Assembly: GCF_000818195.1 (NCBI RefSeq) | Contig: NZ_JTHL01000001.1 | Location: forward strand, 9,251,204-9,292,835 | Length of the DNA: 41,632 nt | Direction: 5' to 3' | From: Streptomyces sp. 150FB | Lineage (GTDB): Bacteria > Actinomycetota > Actinomycetes > Streptomycetales > Streptomycetaceae | Shown here: positions 1 through 8,893 of the stretch, in pieces | Numbering within the stretch: the first letter of the stretch is position 1 | Layout: the number at the start of each line of letters is the position of its first letter | The notes under the pieces: model-generated | Databases searched by the model: none | What the model was told of the DNA's origin: nothing | Seen by the model: the letters and a program-made list of their open reading frames with translations, nothing else | Program-made: the position numbers and the translations under genes

Positions 1-160
1 TCCGATCTTCTTCACACTTGTCGAAACCGTCCGGCGACCAGGTTTGATTCCCCGCCTCGGGCAGGGGGCGATCGTGACGTCTCCTGGATGGACCACACTC
101 CTGGGGGGTCAGGGGGCGCAGGTTCACAGCCTGTCGTCCTGGTGACCCGGACCGGCACCG

Positions 161-1429
161 TCAGCGCAGGGCACGGATCGCTGGACTCGCGGCGACCAGG
201 CAGGCGGACAGCAGGACGGCGCTGCCACAGACCACGAACAGCGCCGTGGTGCCGTAGGGAAGCAGGAGGCCGGCGATCACGTAGGAGAACGGGTCGAACG
301 CCACCGTGGCCAGCACGACGAGGCTGAGCACTCGGCCCAGCAGTCGCTCGGGCACTCGCTCCTGCAGAGTGGCCACGATGACCACGCCGAGAAACCCGGA
401 TCCGAGGCCGACGAGTGAGGCGACCGCCGTTGCGGCGACGACATGGGTGACGGCGGCGAGTCCGGCCACGCCCGCGCCGATGGCGGCGACCCCGCCGACC
501 ACGGTCCAGCCGCGCCGGGTGGGCGGCCGCCACCCGGCCATGACCGAGCCGGCCAGTGCGCCGGCACCGAAACCGGAGAGCACGACGCCCAGAGATCCCG
601 CGCCACCGAGGCGTTGATCGGCGAGCACCGCCCCGCCCACGAGCACGGGGCCGACGACCGCGATGTTGATCAGGGCGATGGCCGTCAGCATCCCCCGCAC
701 CAGTGGATCACGCCAGGCGTATCTCAAGCCGGCGCCGAGGGCACGTGCACTGCTCAACTGCTCACCGGCGACGGCGTCCTGACCGGCCTCCTGACCGGCG
801 TCGTTCTCGGCACCGTCGTCACGTCGTACCACGCGGATGAGCGTGCTGAGGGCGACAGCCGCCATCGCCGCCATCGCCACGATCCCACCGAGCGTGGCGT
901 CGAAGCCGACTGCGGCGATGACTCCGGCGGCCACCGCCGGTCCGACCAGATCGCCTCCCGACTCCGCGCCCTGCACCAGCGCGTTGACCCGGGAAAGCTT
1001 CTCGGTCGGCACGATCACGGGCAGCAACGCCAGGGCTGCCGGGAAGTAAGCGGCGTCGGCGACGCCGAGCAGCCCGGCCAGCAGCGCGACTGTCGTCACC
1101 GATGGCGAGCTGAAGGTGACCACGGCGCCGAGGGCGGCCAGGACGGCGACCCGGAGCCACGCGGCGCCGGCCATGACACGGGCGGGACCGACGGAGTCGA
1201 CCAGTACTCCCGCGGGAAGCAGGAGCGCCGCTCGCGGCAGCGCCACGGCCACAAGAACGAACCCTGTCGCGATCCCGGGTCCCGACAGCTCAAGCACGAA
1301 GAGCGTGAGCCATACGAGGAACAGCGCGTCGACCACGGCCGCCAGCCCTTGGCCCACGATCAGGCGGCGCAGGTGCGGATCGCTGAGCGGTTCGTGCGGA
1401 AGAGAAGGGGCAGTCGGCTCCGTCGTCAT
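161..1429 (-). CDS. MFS transporter, probable exporter
   Basis: Major facilitator superfamily membrane protein of 422 residues with about twelve hydrophobic segments, matching the usual size of 12-TM drug or metabolite exporters. The start is the ATG at 1429: the frame stays open upstream to 1591, but that extension is not hydrophobic, and the ATG has a GGGGAG ribosome site about 8 nt upstream. The first helix begins at about residue 20 (LIVGQGLAAVVDALF). A short charged loop with Arg-Arg-Asp-Asp-Gly-Ala-Glu lies near the middle, as expected between the two six-helix halves. It points the same way as the biosynthetic operon that begins at 11547, but about 950 bases containing decayed genes lie between them. 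It could export that operon's product; this is inference from position only. Substrate unknown. Confidence 0.85.
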   Translation of the reverse strand: MTTEPTAPSLPHEPLSDPHLRRLIVGQGLAAVVDALFLVWLTLFVLELSGPGIATGFVLVAVALPRAALLLPAGVLVDSVGPARVMAGAAWLRVAVLAALGAVVTFSSPSVTTVALLAGLLGVADAAYFPAALALLPVIVPTEKLSRVNALVQGAESGGDLVGPAVAAGVIAAVGFDATLGGIVAMAAMAAVALSTLIRVVRRDDGAENDAGQEAGQDAVAGEQLSSARALGAGLRYAWRDPLVRGMLTAIALINIAVVGPVLVGGAVLADQRLGGAGSLGVVLSGFGAGALAGSVMAGWRPPTRRGWTVVGGVAAIGAGVAGLAAVTHVVAATAVASLVGLGSGFLGVVIVATLQERVPERLLGRVLSLVVLATVAFDPFSYVIAGLLLPYGTTALFVVCGSAVLLSACLVAASPAIRALR

Positions 1430-1809
1430 CGCCGGCTCCCCGGGGCGCCGAGTGAACCCGTCCCGGGCGAAAGGCTCGCCGGATTCAACTCCGAACCGTG
1501 TAACCGATCTGATCTTCGGAACCGGATCCGCTGCGGGTAACTGACCAAAGTCATACACGAACGAGTGGTGACGGCGCCCCCCACAAGGCACAGGACTGAC
1601 ATACCGAACTGTCGGGCGCCGAGGATCTGCCCACGGCCGACACCTTCCGCGTCCGGAACGGCGGCGCGGTACGTGAGATGCTCACCTCGCCGACGTCGAA
1701 CGTCGCCCCGTAACCGCGCCCGCCACAACGTCATCCGCGGCATGCGAATGAGTCGCAGCCCCCGCACCTCCGAGCCCGGCGATGCGACGCACGTCCGCAG
1801 AACCGATGA
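1430..1809. other. intergenic, no gene seen
   Basis: No open frame here has recognisable protein similarity. It must hold the promoter of the leftward transporter, but I see no convincing -35/-10 pair. A faint, frameshifted continuation of the FabG remnant may start at about 1790. Confidence 0.5.
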
Positions 1810-2160
1810 AGTGACTGTGTCCTCCGGGCTGTTGAGGCACAGGTGGGACCGGCGGGGTCCGCCGGCGTCGACGCCGGTATGACCCATGATGTTCTCCTCC
1901 CGCGTAGCGCCGCGAACGACTTCGCCACCGTTGTCGACACCCATCTGACGCCCGCGTTCCGTACGTTGACCCGCGAGCCCGGCGCCCGCGACGTCACCGC
2001 CGACATGGTCGCGCCCGCACACACCGAGTCGGACATGACCGCATCGCTCTCTGATCAGCAACATGAACACATACGCTCGCAGATTCCGGAGGCACGCGCC
2101 GCTCGCCCAGATGAGATCGAAGCCGCGTGTTTACCCCTGTCACTGGGCGATGGGCGCGCC
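1810..2160 (+). pseudogene. decayed FabG-type 3-oxoacyl-ACP reductase
   Basis: A rightward frame reads as pieces of an SDR of the FabG type. It begins with RAVEAQVGP, then GMTHDVLLPRSAANDFATVV (the segment after the NNAGV motif in FabG), then DTHLTPAFRT. It jumps directly to REPGARDVTADMVAPAHTE and SDMTASLSDQQ, then IRSQIPEARAARPDEIEAA, the region after the active site. The stretch between, normally about 60-70 residues holding the catalytic Ser-Tyr-Lys, is missing. The NNAG motif is scrambled, a stop lies at 1807-1809, and the N-terminal cofactor-binding part is not readable. The product cannot be an active reductase. It may be the former ketoreductase partner of the ketosynthase/ACP operon to its right. 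Confidence 0.65.
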
Positions 2161-2307
2161 CCCACCGACTGTCAGGGTGGTGCCGGAGATGTACGACGCC
2201 GCGTCGGAGACCAGGACGAGGATGCTCGAGACGTTGACGACCGGATCGGCGATGTCGGTACGCACGACGACGCGGCCGTCGAGCCGGAAGCGATCCATGA
2301 CGCTCAT
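2140..2307 (-). pseudogene. SDR remnant with large internal deletion
   Basis: A leftward frame of about 55 residues joins the two ends of a short-chain dehydrogenase. MDRFRLDGRVVV is the typical N-terminus just before the TGxxxGxG motif. SDAASYISGTTLTVGGGAPI is the typical C-terminus (usual form: YxTGxxLxVDGG). Everything between, including cofactor and catalytic motifs, is gone apart from a short linker with NVSS. It sits immediately downstream of the ACP gene on the same strand, so it was probably once the last gene of that operon. It converges with the FabG remnant on the other strand. Confidence 0.65.
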
Positions 2308-2380
2308 GGCCGCCTGACCCCGTGGGGAACTATTCCGTGCACGGCACATCTCCCGAGGGGCCATCGCCGTCCGGCAGCAG

Positions 2381-2623
2381 TCACCGGTGGTCGGCGACGT
2401 AGCTCACCGCGTCGCCGACGGTCCTCAACTCCCCGACCTGGTTGTCGGGGATCTTCACCTCGAACCTGTCCTCGACCGCGACGGCGATCTCGGCCATCGA
2501 GAGGGAGTCGATGTCGAGATCGTCGGTGAAGGACTTCTCGGTGGTCACCGCAGCGGCGTCGACGCCGGCGACCTCTTCGACGATCTTGGCAATGGCGTCG
2601 AGAATGTCGGTGTTGTTCAGCAC
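2381..2623 (-). CDS. acyl carrier protein
   Basis: An 80-residue stand-alone ACP of normal family length. The phosphopantetheine attachment motif is DIDSLSM with Ser40, preceded by the acidic FTDDLDID stretch; helix III is followed by IPDNQ and VGELRTVGDAVSYV. The start is the GTG at 2623, which has AAGGAG 7 nt upstream; the frame runs on to 2683 but the extra 20 residues are not ACP-like. It is the last intact gene of the leftward operon, 61 bases after the oxoamine synthase. By position it probably carries the acyl chain that the ketosynthase extends or the oxoamine synthase releases. Similar small ACPs also serve type II PKS, so the partner is inferred. Confidence 0.93.
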   Translation of the reverse strand: MLNNTDILDAIAKIVEEVAGVDAAAVTTEKSFTDDLDIDSLSMAEIAVAVEDRFEVKIPDNQVGELRTVGDAVSYVADHR

Positions 2624-2684
2624 GGTTTTCTCCTTCTTGGGATGGGGGCTGCGTGGGTCGGCCACCGCGTGTGTTCCGCGCACG

Positions 2685-3932
2685 TCAGATCCCGAGGCGC
2701 CGTCGGTAGGTGAGGAGGGTGCGCAGGAAGCCGTCCATCTGCTCCTCGGTGTGACCCGCGTGCGGGAACAGGCGCAGTAGCGCCTGGTTACGTGAGACGG
2801 CCGGGTACGAGAAGACGGGTACGAGGTAGCCGTCCCCGACGAACCACTCCCGCATCTGCAGGGCAGCGGCGTCGTTCCCGATCGGCACCGAGAGCATGTA
2901 CGACTCGGTCGGTGTCGTCGGCGTGCCGGCCTCGTTCATCTGCCGGCGGAGGCGGGCGGCATGCGCCAGGTAGCCGTCGACGATCGCCGGATTGCCGGCG
3001 AGAGCGTCGATCGTGCGCTTGGCCGTGTAGGCGGTGGGTGGCTGGATGGCGGCCGTGAACATCGACGTGCCGGAGAGCAGTTCGAAGGCGTCGATGGCCG
3101 CCGCCGGCCCGGCGATCGCGCCGCCTTCCAGACCGATGGCTTTCGACAGGGACACCATGACGAAGTCGGCCCGCTCCCGGATCGCGGCCGCCTCCCGGGC
3201 GTAGGGACGATTCTCGGGCCCGTAGACCATGAAGCCGTTCGCATCGTCGATCATGCTGATGGCGCCGTGGCGGTCGCACGCGTCGAGAATCTCCACGATC
3301 GGCCCCATGGTGCCGTCGGCCGAGTAGATGCTCTCGGCGATCACCACGGTCTTGCCGGCCCGGACCCGGTCCAGGACGCGTGCCAGGTCGGAGACGTCGT
3401 TATGACGGAACGCGTGGACGCCGCGGCCGTAGCCAAGCCCCTCGAGGCCCTTCCAGATGCTCCAGTGGACGTCCCGGTCGACGACGAAAACCGTGTCGTG
3501 ATTACGCACCTCGATCCCGGTGTCGAAGTGCGCGGTACTGCTCATGGCGTGGACGAACCCGATGTTGGCCAGTAGCCCCGTGGCGAAGCTGATGGCCCGC
3601 TCCTTGCCGGTGTGGCGGGCGATCGTCTCCTCCAGGTCTTGGTGCGGGCGGCAGATCCCCTGGGTCATCCTGGATCCGCTGGTGCTCAAGCCGTGGGCGA
3701 GCGCCCCCTCCGCGAAATGACGTCGGACCGGGATGTGGCGCTCAAGATCGAGAAAGCTGATGCTGGCGAAGTTCACCAGCTCCTGGCCGTCGCGGACGAT
3801 GGTCGGCCCGACGGGACCGTCCACCACCGGGGGGCGGTATGCCGTGTCGTGCGTGTTCGCCTCGACGAAAGCGGCGAAGGTCCACGGGGCCAGGCGGTCC
3901 ACGGGCGGTGCGGCGGTGTGGGACGCGGTCAT
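2685..3932 (-). CDS. alpha-oxoamine synthase family PLP enzyme
   Basis: A fold-type I PLP enzyme of 415 residues resembling 8-amino-7-oxononanoate synthase, KBL, serine palmitoyltransferase and CqsA. These enzymes join an amino acid to an acyl thioester with loss of CO2, giving an alpha-aminoketone. Visible landmarks are STSGSRMTQG (about 83-92), the DRDVHWSIW segment with His156 for ring stacking, AESIYSADG (199-207), the cofactor aspartates in MIDDANGFMVYG (227-238), and the Schiff-base lysine Lys264 in SLSKAIGLEGG. The start ATG at 3932 overlaps the stop of the condensation gene (ATGA) and has GAAGGAG upstream. With an ACP next door, the acyl donor is probably ACP-bound and this enzyme may release the chain. 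Amino acid substrate unknown. Confidence 0.9.
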   Translation of the reverse strand: MTASHTAAPPVDRLAPWTFAAFVEANTHDTAYRPPVVDGPVGPTIVRDGQELVNFASISFLDLERHIPVRRHFAEGALAHGLSTSGSRMTQGICRPHQDLEETIARHTGKERAISFATGLLANIGFVHAMSSTAHFDTGIEVRNHDTVFVVDRDVHWSIWKGLEGLGYGRGVHAFRHNDVSDLARVLDRVRAGKTVVIAESIYSADGTMGPIVEILDACDRHGAISMIDDANGFMVYGPENRPYAREAAAIRERADFVMVSLSKAIGLEGGAIAGPAAAIDAFELLSGTSMFTAAIQPPTAYTAKRTIDALAGNPAIVDGYLAHAARLRRQMNEAGTPTTPTESYMLSVPIGNDAAALQMREWFVGDGYLVPVFSYPAVSRNQALLRLFPHAGHTEEQMDGFLRTLLTYRRRLGI

Positions 3933-5911
3933 GGTGAGGTTTCTCCTTCACGATGGGCGCGGCGGGGTAAGGGCTCCAGGGCTGCGGCAAGATGGCCGAG
4001 CGAGGCCGTTCCGGCCAGCTCGTCCGACGCGATCCCGGTGAACCCGAACTGGTGAAGCAGCGCCAGCAGACGGGGGACGGCGACCAGAGTGACTCCGTGG
4101 TCGGCGAGGCAACGGTTCATGTCGACGGCATCAGGGCTGTCGAAGGTGCCGGCCGGCGGTCCGCCGGGTCCGACAGCGGCCACGGCGGCGGCCAGCGATC
4201 GTTCGGCGCCCGTCGCGGGCGGGCGCGACGGGATGCGCGGGGTTCCCGCGCCGCGGGTGGCGGTACGCGACCGGTCGGGCGGACGGCCGGATTCGGGGCG
4301 GGCCGGGGACAGGACGTAGCGGCCCGGTGCCATGAGACCGGGCACTTCGCCGAGGTGGTCCAGCACATGGCGGTGCAAGTCGCCGGGGGTCACATCAGGG
4401 GCGACGCGGGCGTGCGCGACGAGGTGCGGTTCGTCGCCCTCCCGCGCGGCGTCCCCGCCGGGCGCCACCGTCACGTCGAGCACTCCGGGATGGCCGCGTA
4501 ACACGTCCTCGACCTCGGTCAGACACACCCATCCCTGCGGGGCGCGCCACCATCCGGGGGCGGCCGGTGCGAGCGGGCCCACCGGAACCGGGCACTCGGC
4601 ACCCTCGGCGAGCGCGCGCAGGAAATCACACAGACTGATGGGCAGCGCCGCGGCCTGTCCGGCGTCGAGCAGATGATCCCCGACGGTGACATCGAGGGTG
4701 ACGACCCCCGCGTCGCGGCTGAGATCGACGTAGAGCGTGTCGCAGGGCTCGTCGGGCGAGCTGCTGATCCAGGTGACGGGCCCGTCCGGTCGAGTGTTCC
4801 GCGCGGGGACCAGGTAGTCGCGTGGCCACGAGTAGCAGTTGTACTCGATGGTGTGTACGGTCACGACACCGCGCCGACGGTCCATGCGCGCCTGGGCGGC
4901 GACAAGTTGCGCGGGGCGGTACTGACCGTGCCGGTAGGCCGCGGCGCAGGCAGTCGCGACCGAGGCGACCACCTCGCCGAACGCCGCGCCCGGACGGAGA
5001 TCGATCTGTACCGGAACCGTCAGGGCCCGGACGTCGACGCTGTTCCGCAGAACGGCCCGGGCTCGGTTGGAGACCACCACGGACGCGAGGAATCGGCGTT
5101 CGCCGGTGCGGGCGGCGACGTAGTGGGCCAGCACCGCGAGCACAACGACCTCCGGGCTGACCCGATGACGCCGGGCGACGCGGTCCAGGTCGTCGTACGC
5201 GTCCGCCGAGCGGTGCTGGAGGCGGTGGCGCCCGGCGCCGTTGTCGGTCCCGCCGAACGGGGCCAGCACGCCGGTCGGGTTGCTCGCGAGACGCATGAGC
5301 CACTCACGCTCCGCCGCGCGGGCGCGTTCCGAGGGCTGGGCGGCGAGCGTGTCGAGCGGGTGCGTGGATGCCCGTACCGGTGCGTCGTCGCCGCGCAGTT
5401 GATCGCGCAGTTGATCGTGCAGTTGGTTGATCAGTACCGCCAGCCCCCATCCGTCGATCAGAACGTGGTGGGCGGCCATCACGACCGCACGCGGCTTTCC
5501 TGCCTCGAGCAGCACCCTGGCGAGCCAGGGAGGATGTCGTTCGGGATCGATCGGGAGGGCTGCCAGCGCTGCTGTGGCAGCCTCCAGGGTTTCGGCATCG
5601 ACGGCGGGGACGTCGACGTAGTCGACCGGCAGTGGGGCCCAGTCCGCGCGGTGGACGTGCTGTATCGGGCGGTGCGGGTCGACAGTGGTACGCAGCGCCT
5701 CGTGGCGGGCGGTGAGGGACGCGAGCGCCTCGTGGACGTCGGCGACGGTCGCCGGGGGCGGGACGTGGCAGTGGTCGGCAAGCGGCGTCGGGTTCACCCG
5801 GCGCGGTGCGGGAATGGTGCGTTCGAACCAGTGCCACTGCTGGACCCAGGTCAGCGGCCCGCTGCGAATGACGGTGGCGGGGCTCGGCGTCGGCTCCGGA
5901 AGGTGATTCAC
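3929..5911 (-). CDS. stand-alone condensation-domain protein with vestigial A/T tail
   Basis: A 660-residue NRPS-type protein. The N-terminal part (about 15-430) is a condensation domain with an intact HHxxxDG motif, His148-His149 to Asp153-Gly154 (AAHHVLIDGWG). The next 120 residues look like the small C-terminal subdomain of an adenylation domain: LTEVEDVLRGHPGVLDV, then LVAHARV, then a block ending RPESGRPPDRS where the A10 lysine motif should be; that lysine is not evident. The last 70 residues resemble a carrier domain in length and leucine pattern, but the GGxS site is replaced by FDSPDAVDM, so no phosphopantetheine serine is present. The start is the GTG at 5911, 10 bases past the ketosynthase stop, with GAGG upstream. 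It probably forms an amide or ester in trans. Confidence 0.8.
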   Translation of the reverse strand: MNHLPEPTPSPATVIRSGPLTWVQQWHWFERTIPAPRRVNPTPLADHCHVPPPATVADVHEALASLTARHEALRTTVDPHRPIQHVHRADWAPLPVDYVDVPAVDAETLEAATAALAALPIDPERHPPWLARVLLEAGKPRAVVMAAHHVLIDGWGLAVLINQLHDQLRDQLRGDDAPVRASTHPLDTLAAQPSERARAAEREWLMRLASNPTGVLAPFGGTDNGAGRHRLQHRSADAYDDLDRVARRHRVSPEVVVLAVLAHYVAARTGERRFLASVVVSNRARAVLRNSVDVRALTVPVQIDLRPGAAFGEVVASVATACAAAYRHGQYRPAQLVAAQARMDRRRGVVTVHTIEYNCYSWPRDYLVPARNTRPDGPVTWISSSPDEPCDTLYVDLSRDAGVVTLDVTVGDHLLDAGQAAALPISLCDFLRALAEGAECPVPVGPLAPAAPGWWRAPQGWVCLTEVEDVLRGHPGVLDVTVAPGGDAAREGDEPHLVAHARVAPDVTPGDLHRHVLDHLGEVPGLMAPGRYVLSPARPESGRPPDRSRTATRGAGTPRIPSRPPATGAERSLAAAVAAVGPGGPPAGTFDSPDAVDMNRCLADHGVTLVAVPRLLALLHQFGFTGIASDELAGTASLGHLAAALEPLPRRAHREGETSP

Positions 5912-5921
5912 GGCCGGGACC

Positions 5922-7199
5922 TCAAACTGCTCGGACCACGAGAGCGGCATTGTGGCCGCCGAAGCCGAACGAGTTGCTGAGAGCGATCCGCAGACGCTCG
6001 TGGTGCTGCGCCCGGTGCGGCACGAAGTTGATGTCCGGATCGATCGGCTCGTCGCAGTTGATTGTCGGCGGGACGTCACCCGTGCGGAGGACCTGGATCG
6101 AAGCCACGAGCTCGACCACCCCCGCGGCACCGATCATGTGCCCGGTCATCGACTTGGTGGAGCTGACCGGGATCCGGGTGACACGATCACCCAGTACCTT
6201 GCGCAGGACGGCCGTCTCGGTGGCGTCGTTCAGCATCGTTCCGGTGCCGTGCGCGTTGACGTAATCCACGTCCGCCCCGGTGATCCCCGCGTCGCGCAGC
6301 GCTGCCTCGACGGCAAGGCACGCGCCCCGTCCCCCCGGATGCGGGGCGGTCCAGTGATGGGCGTCGGAACTCGCCCCGTAACCCGCGAGTTCGGCCAAGA
6401 CCGTCGCCCCTCGCCTGTCGGCCACCTCCGCGGCCTCCAACACCACCACGGCGGCTCCCTCACTCATCACGAACCCGTCGCGATGCGTGTCGAACGGCCG
6501 GCATGCCGCGGTCGGGTCGTCGTTGCGCCTGGACAGCGCGCCGGCGTTGCCGCTGCTCGCGAGATCGACGGTGGTGACGCAGGCGTCGGCGCCGCCGGCG
6601 AGGACGATGTCAGCCTCCCCATGGCTGATCATGCGCATCCCCGCGCCCACCGCGTCCGCGCCGCTGGCGCACGCCGTGCTCTGGGCACGGCTGGGCCCCT
6701 GCGTGCCGAGACGCATGCTGATCTCGCAGGCAGCGCTGTCCATGGCGGTCGTGACCTGGGTGAATGGGCCGATACCCCGTGGCCCTTTGTCGCGCAGCGT
6801 GTTCGCGGCGCGGTAGATCGACCCCACCGGGCCGTAGCCACTGCCGATGATCACGGCGACCCGCGGCGCCAGGCCGTCGTCAACGACGAGTCCGGCGTGC
6901 TCGCGAGCTTCCAGCGCCGCGGCAAGAGCGTACTGAGCGTAGGGGTCGGTGCGACGACTGACCATCGTGGGCATGTAGCGGCTGGGGGTGAATCCGCGGA
7001 CCTGGCCGCCGATCCGGACTCCGAGACCGGTCACGTCAATCGTGTCCACGGTGTCGATGCCGCTGCGCCCCGCCAGCATCGCCGTCCACGTCTCGCTGAC
7101 ACAGTGGCCCAGCGGCGTCACCGCCCCGTACCCGGTGACCATCACCCGGTGCGGGGCCCGGCTGCGCCCGGCGTCATCTCGCTCTCTCGCGCCTGTCAC
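5922..7199 (-). CDS. beta-ketoacyl-ACP synthase, FabF/KAS II type
   Basis: A 425-residue thiolase-fold ketosynthase that extends ACP-bound acyl chains by decarboxylative condensation with malonyl-ACP. All catalytic residues are visible: Cys177 in STACASGAD, His317 in NAHGTGT, Lys349 in STKSMTGH and His354. The N-terminus MVTGYGAVTPLG and the C-terminal NSFGFGGHNA are standard. It starts with the GTG at 7199, overlapping the ThDP enzyme stop (GTGA). No chain-length-factor partner, ketoreductase, dehydratase or acyltransferase lies in the intact operon, so those steps must come from primary metabolism or from the decayed SDR genes nearby. It could be a dedicated KS for one or a few rounds; chain length cannot be read from sequence. 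Confidence 0.93.
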   Translation of the reverse strand: MTGARERDDAGRSRAPHRVMVTGYGAVTPLGHCVSETWTAMLAGRSGIDTVDTIDVTGLGVRIGGQVRGFTPSRYMPTMVSRRTDPYAQYALAAALEAREHAGLVVDDGLAPRVAVIIGSGYGPVGSIYRAANTLRDKGPRGIGPFTQVTTAMDSAACEISMRLGTQGPSRAQSTACASGADAVGAGMRMISHGEADIVLAGGADACVTTVDLASSGNAGALSRRNDDPTAACRPFDTHRDGFVMSEGAAVVVLEAAEVADRRGATVLAELAGYGASSDAHHWTAPHPGGRGACLAVEAALRDAGITGADVDYVNAHGTGTMLNDATETAVLRKVLGDRVTRIPVSSTKSMTGHMIGAAGVVELVASIQVLRTGDVPPTINCDEPIDPDINFVPHRAQHHERLRIALSNSFGFGGHNAALVVRAV

Positions 7200-8893
7200 T
7201 GGGGAACAACCCCCGCGTCGCGGATGGGCGGGGGGATGTCGTCGGGGGCGACCGGCACCATGAGCACGGCTGTGTATCCCTGGGAACAGAGCCGTCGCGC
7301 GGCAAGAAGCTCATCGGTCAGCGCGGCCTTGTCCCGCAGCACTCGACAGTGGATGTCCGGCCCGTCCACCACGGGCGGCGGCGTGCCCGGGCGGGTGAAG
7401 GGGTAGCGTTCCGGGTCGAGGCCGAGGCGGGCGCGTTGGGCGTCCAGCCAGCCGTAGCCGCCATTGCACAACACCACGTAAAGAACGCCGCCGTGGGCCG
7501 GAGCGGTGGCGGCGATGTCCGCGCGGGCCGCGAGGAACGCTCCGTCTCCGATGAACGCGGTGACCTCATGCCCTGGGGCGGCCCGCTTGACCCCGATGGC
7601 CGCGGCCGCTCCGAAGCCCAAGGGGGTCTGCTCCGACGGCACGATGGACCCGCCGCCGGCGTGGAAGGGGAAGCAGTAGGACCACATGTCCTGCAGCCCG
7701 TTCTCCTGAACCAGCACATGGTGCTCGCCGGCGGTGGCGTCGAGCGCGGCGAGCAGTTCAGCGATGCGGATCCCCGGAAGCGTCGCCGCGCGCACCAGTT
7801 CCGCTTCCACCTCGACCGACATGGCCTTACGGGCGACGGCGATCTTGTTCGCCCATGCCTCGGTCTCTTCCGCGTGCCCGGCCTTGCCGCCTTCGTCCAG
7901 CGCCCGCGACCAGCCGAGCACGGCGTGCCGGGCGTCTCCGAGCACCCGCGGACCCGCGAACTCGGCCGACAGCGCGCCCGGGTCGACATTGACCTGCACC
8001 ACAGCGACCGGGGGCCACGGCGTTCCGCCTTCGGCGACTGTCTCCTCGAGCCGCCCGGCGAGCGAGACCACCAGGTCGCAGGATGACCACAGCTCACGGG
8101 CGGGGGCCGCGGCGTAAAGCCCTGCCACGCCGCAGAACAGCGGGTGGCGCTCGTCGACGGCACCGCGACCGGACGCGGTGGTGAAGAGCGCCGCGCCGAG
8201 GCGTTCGGCGAAGCGCTCGATGACACCACCGTCGTTGCGGTGCCGCATGCCGCCGCCCACCAGCACCACCGGACGCCGGGCCGCGCGGATCGCCGCCAGT
8301 GCCGGTCCCGGGGTCACGGCGACGGACTCAAGGACCAGTGACTCGGGCAGCGTCGGCCGCGGCCCGGTGACGAGGATCTCCGCCGTGCGGACGTCGTCGG
8401 GGATCTCCAGGTACACGGGTCCTGACGGCGGCCCCACAGCTCGGGTCAGCGCCGTCACCGTCGCGGGGACGACCCGGTCCGGGTGCCCCACCCGGTGCGC
8501 CCACCGCACGAGGGGCGCTGTCACTGCGACCTGGTCGAGTTCCTGGAATCCGCCGCTGCCGCGGCGCCGTTCGGGCACGCCGGCGGCGAGCACGAGGACG
8601 GGCGCACCGGACTCCCGCGCTTCGAGCAGCCCCGTGGCCGCGTGTGTGACAGCCGGGCCTTTGCCCAGTGCGCATACGGCGAGCCGGCCCGACTGCAGCG
8701 CGTAGCCGGTCGCCATGTACATCGCGTTGCGCTGGTCGCGGCACGGCACGAGGTCCAGGCCGGCAGCGTCGAGGGCGCGAAGCAACTCCAGATCGTCGCC
8801 GGGCAGTCCGAAGCAGGTGTCCACTCCGTTCGCCACCAGCAAGTCGACGATCGCGGACCACGCGTCGGCGTACCGTTTGCTCACCCGGGTCAC
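7196..8893 (-). CDS. ThDP-dependent enzyme, acetolactate synthase-like
   Basis: A 565-residue enzyme with the three-domain layout of the acetolactate synthase/benzoylformate decarboxylase family. The N-terminal PYR domain starts with GVDTCFGLPGDD, the central domain spans about 190-340, and the C-terminal PP domain has the ThDP/Mg motif GDG (449-451) with Asn477 in CNGGYG. The position normally held by the glutamate that activates the cofactor (HEQ in most members) reads RDQRN, so it appears to be Gln54. Family members decarboxylate 2-oxo acids or join the activated aldehyde to a carbonyl. It starts at the GTG at 8893, overlapping the reductase stop (GTGA). The upstream fused reductase suggests an aldehyde acceptor, giving an acyloin; this is inference. 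Confidence 0.88.
   Translation of the reverse strand: MTRVSKRYADAWSAIVDLLVANGVDTCFGLPGDDLELLRALDAAGLDLVPCRDQRNAMYMATGYALQSGRLAVCALGKGPAVTHAATGLLEARESGAPVLVLAAGVPERRRGSGGFQELDQVAVTAPLVRWAHRVGHPDRVVPATVTALTRAVGPPSGPVYLEIPDDVRTAEILVTGPRPTLPESLVLESVAVTPGPALAAIRAARRPVVLVGGGMRHRNDGGVIERFAERLGAALFTTASGRGAVDERHPLFCGVAGLYAAAPARELWSSCDLVVSLAGRLEETVAEGGTPWPPVAVVQVNVDPGALSAEFAGPRVLGDARHAVLGWSRALDEGGKAGHAEETEAWANKIAVARKAMSVEVEAELVRAATLPGIRIAELLAALDATAGEHHVLVQENGLQDMWSYCFPFHAGGGSIVPSEQTPLGFGAAAAIGVKRAAPGHEVTAFIGDGAFLAARADIAATAPAHGGVLYVVLCNGGYGWLDAQRARLGLDPERYPFTRPGTPPPVVDGPDIHCRVLRDKAALTDELLAARRLCSQGYTAVLMVPVAPDDIPPPIRDAGVVPQ

Noticed and set aside
443..1540. Long rightward open frame opposite the MFS transporter (365 codons)
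   Set aside because: Composition is Arg/Gly/His/Asp-rich with no family features; it is the usual antisense shadow of a GC-rich gene.
5952..7406. Rightward open frame of 484 codons opposite the ketosynthase
   Set aside because: The ketosynthase on the minus strand has all catalytic motifs; the antisense frame has none.
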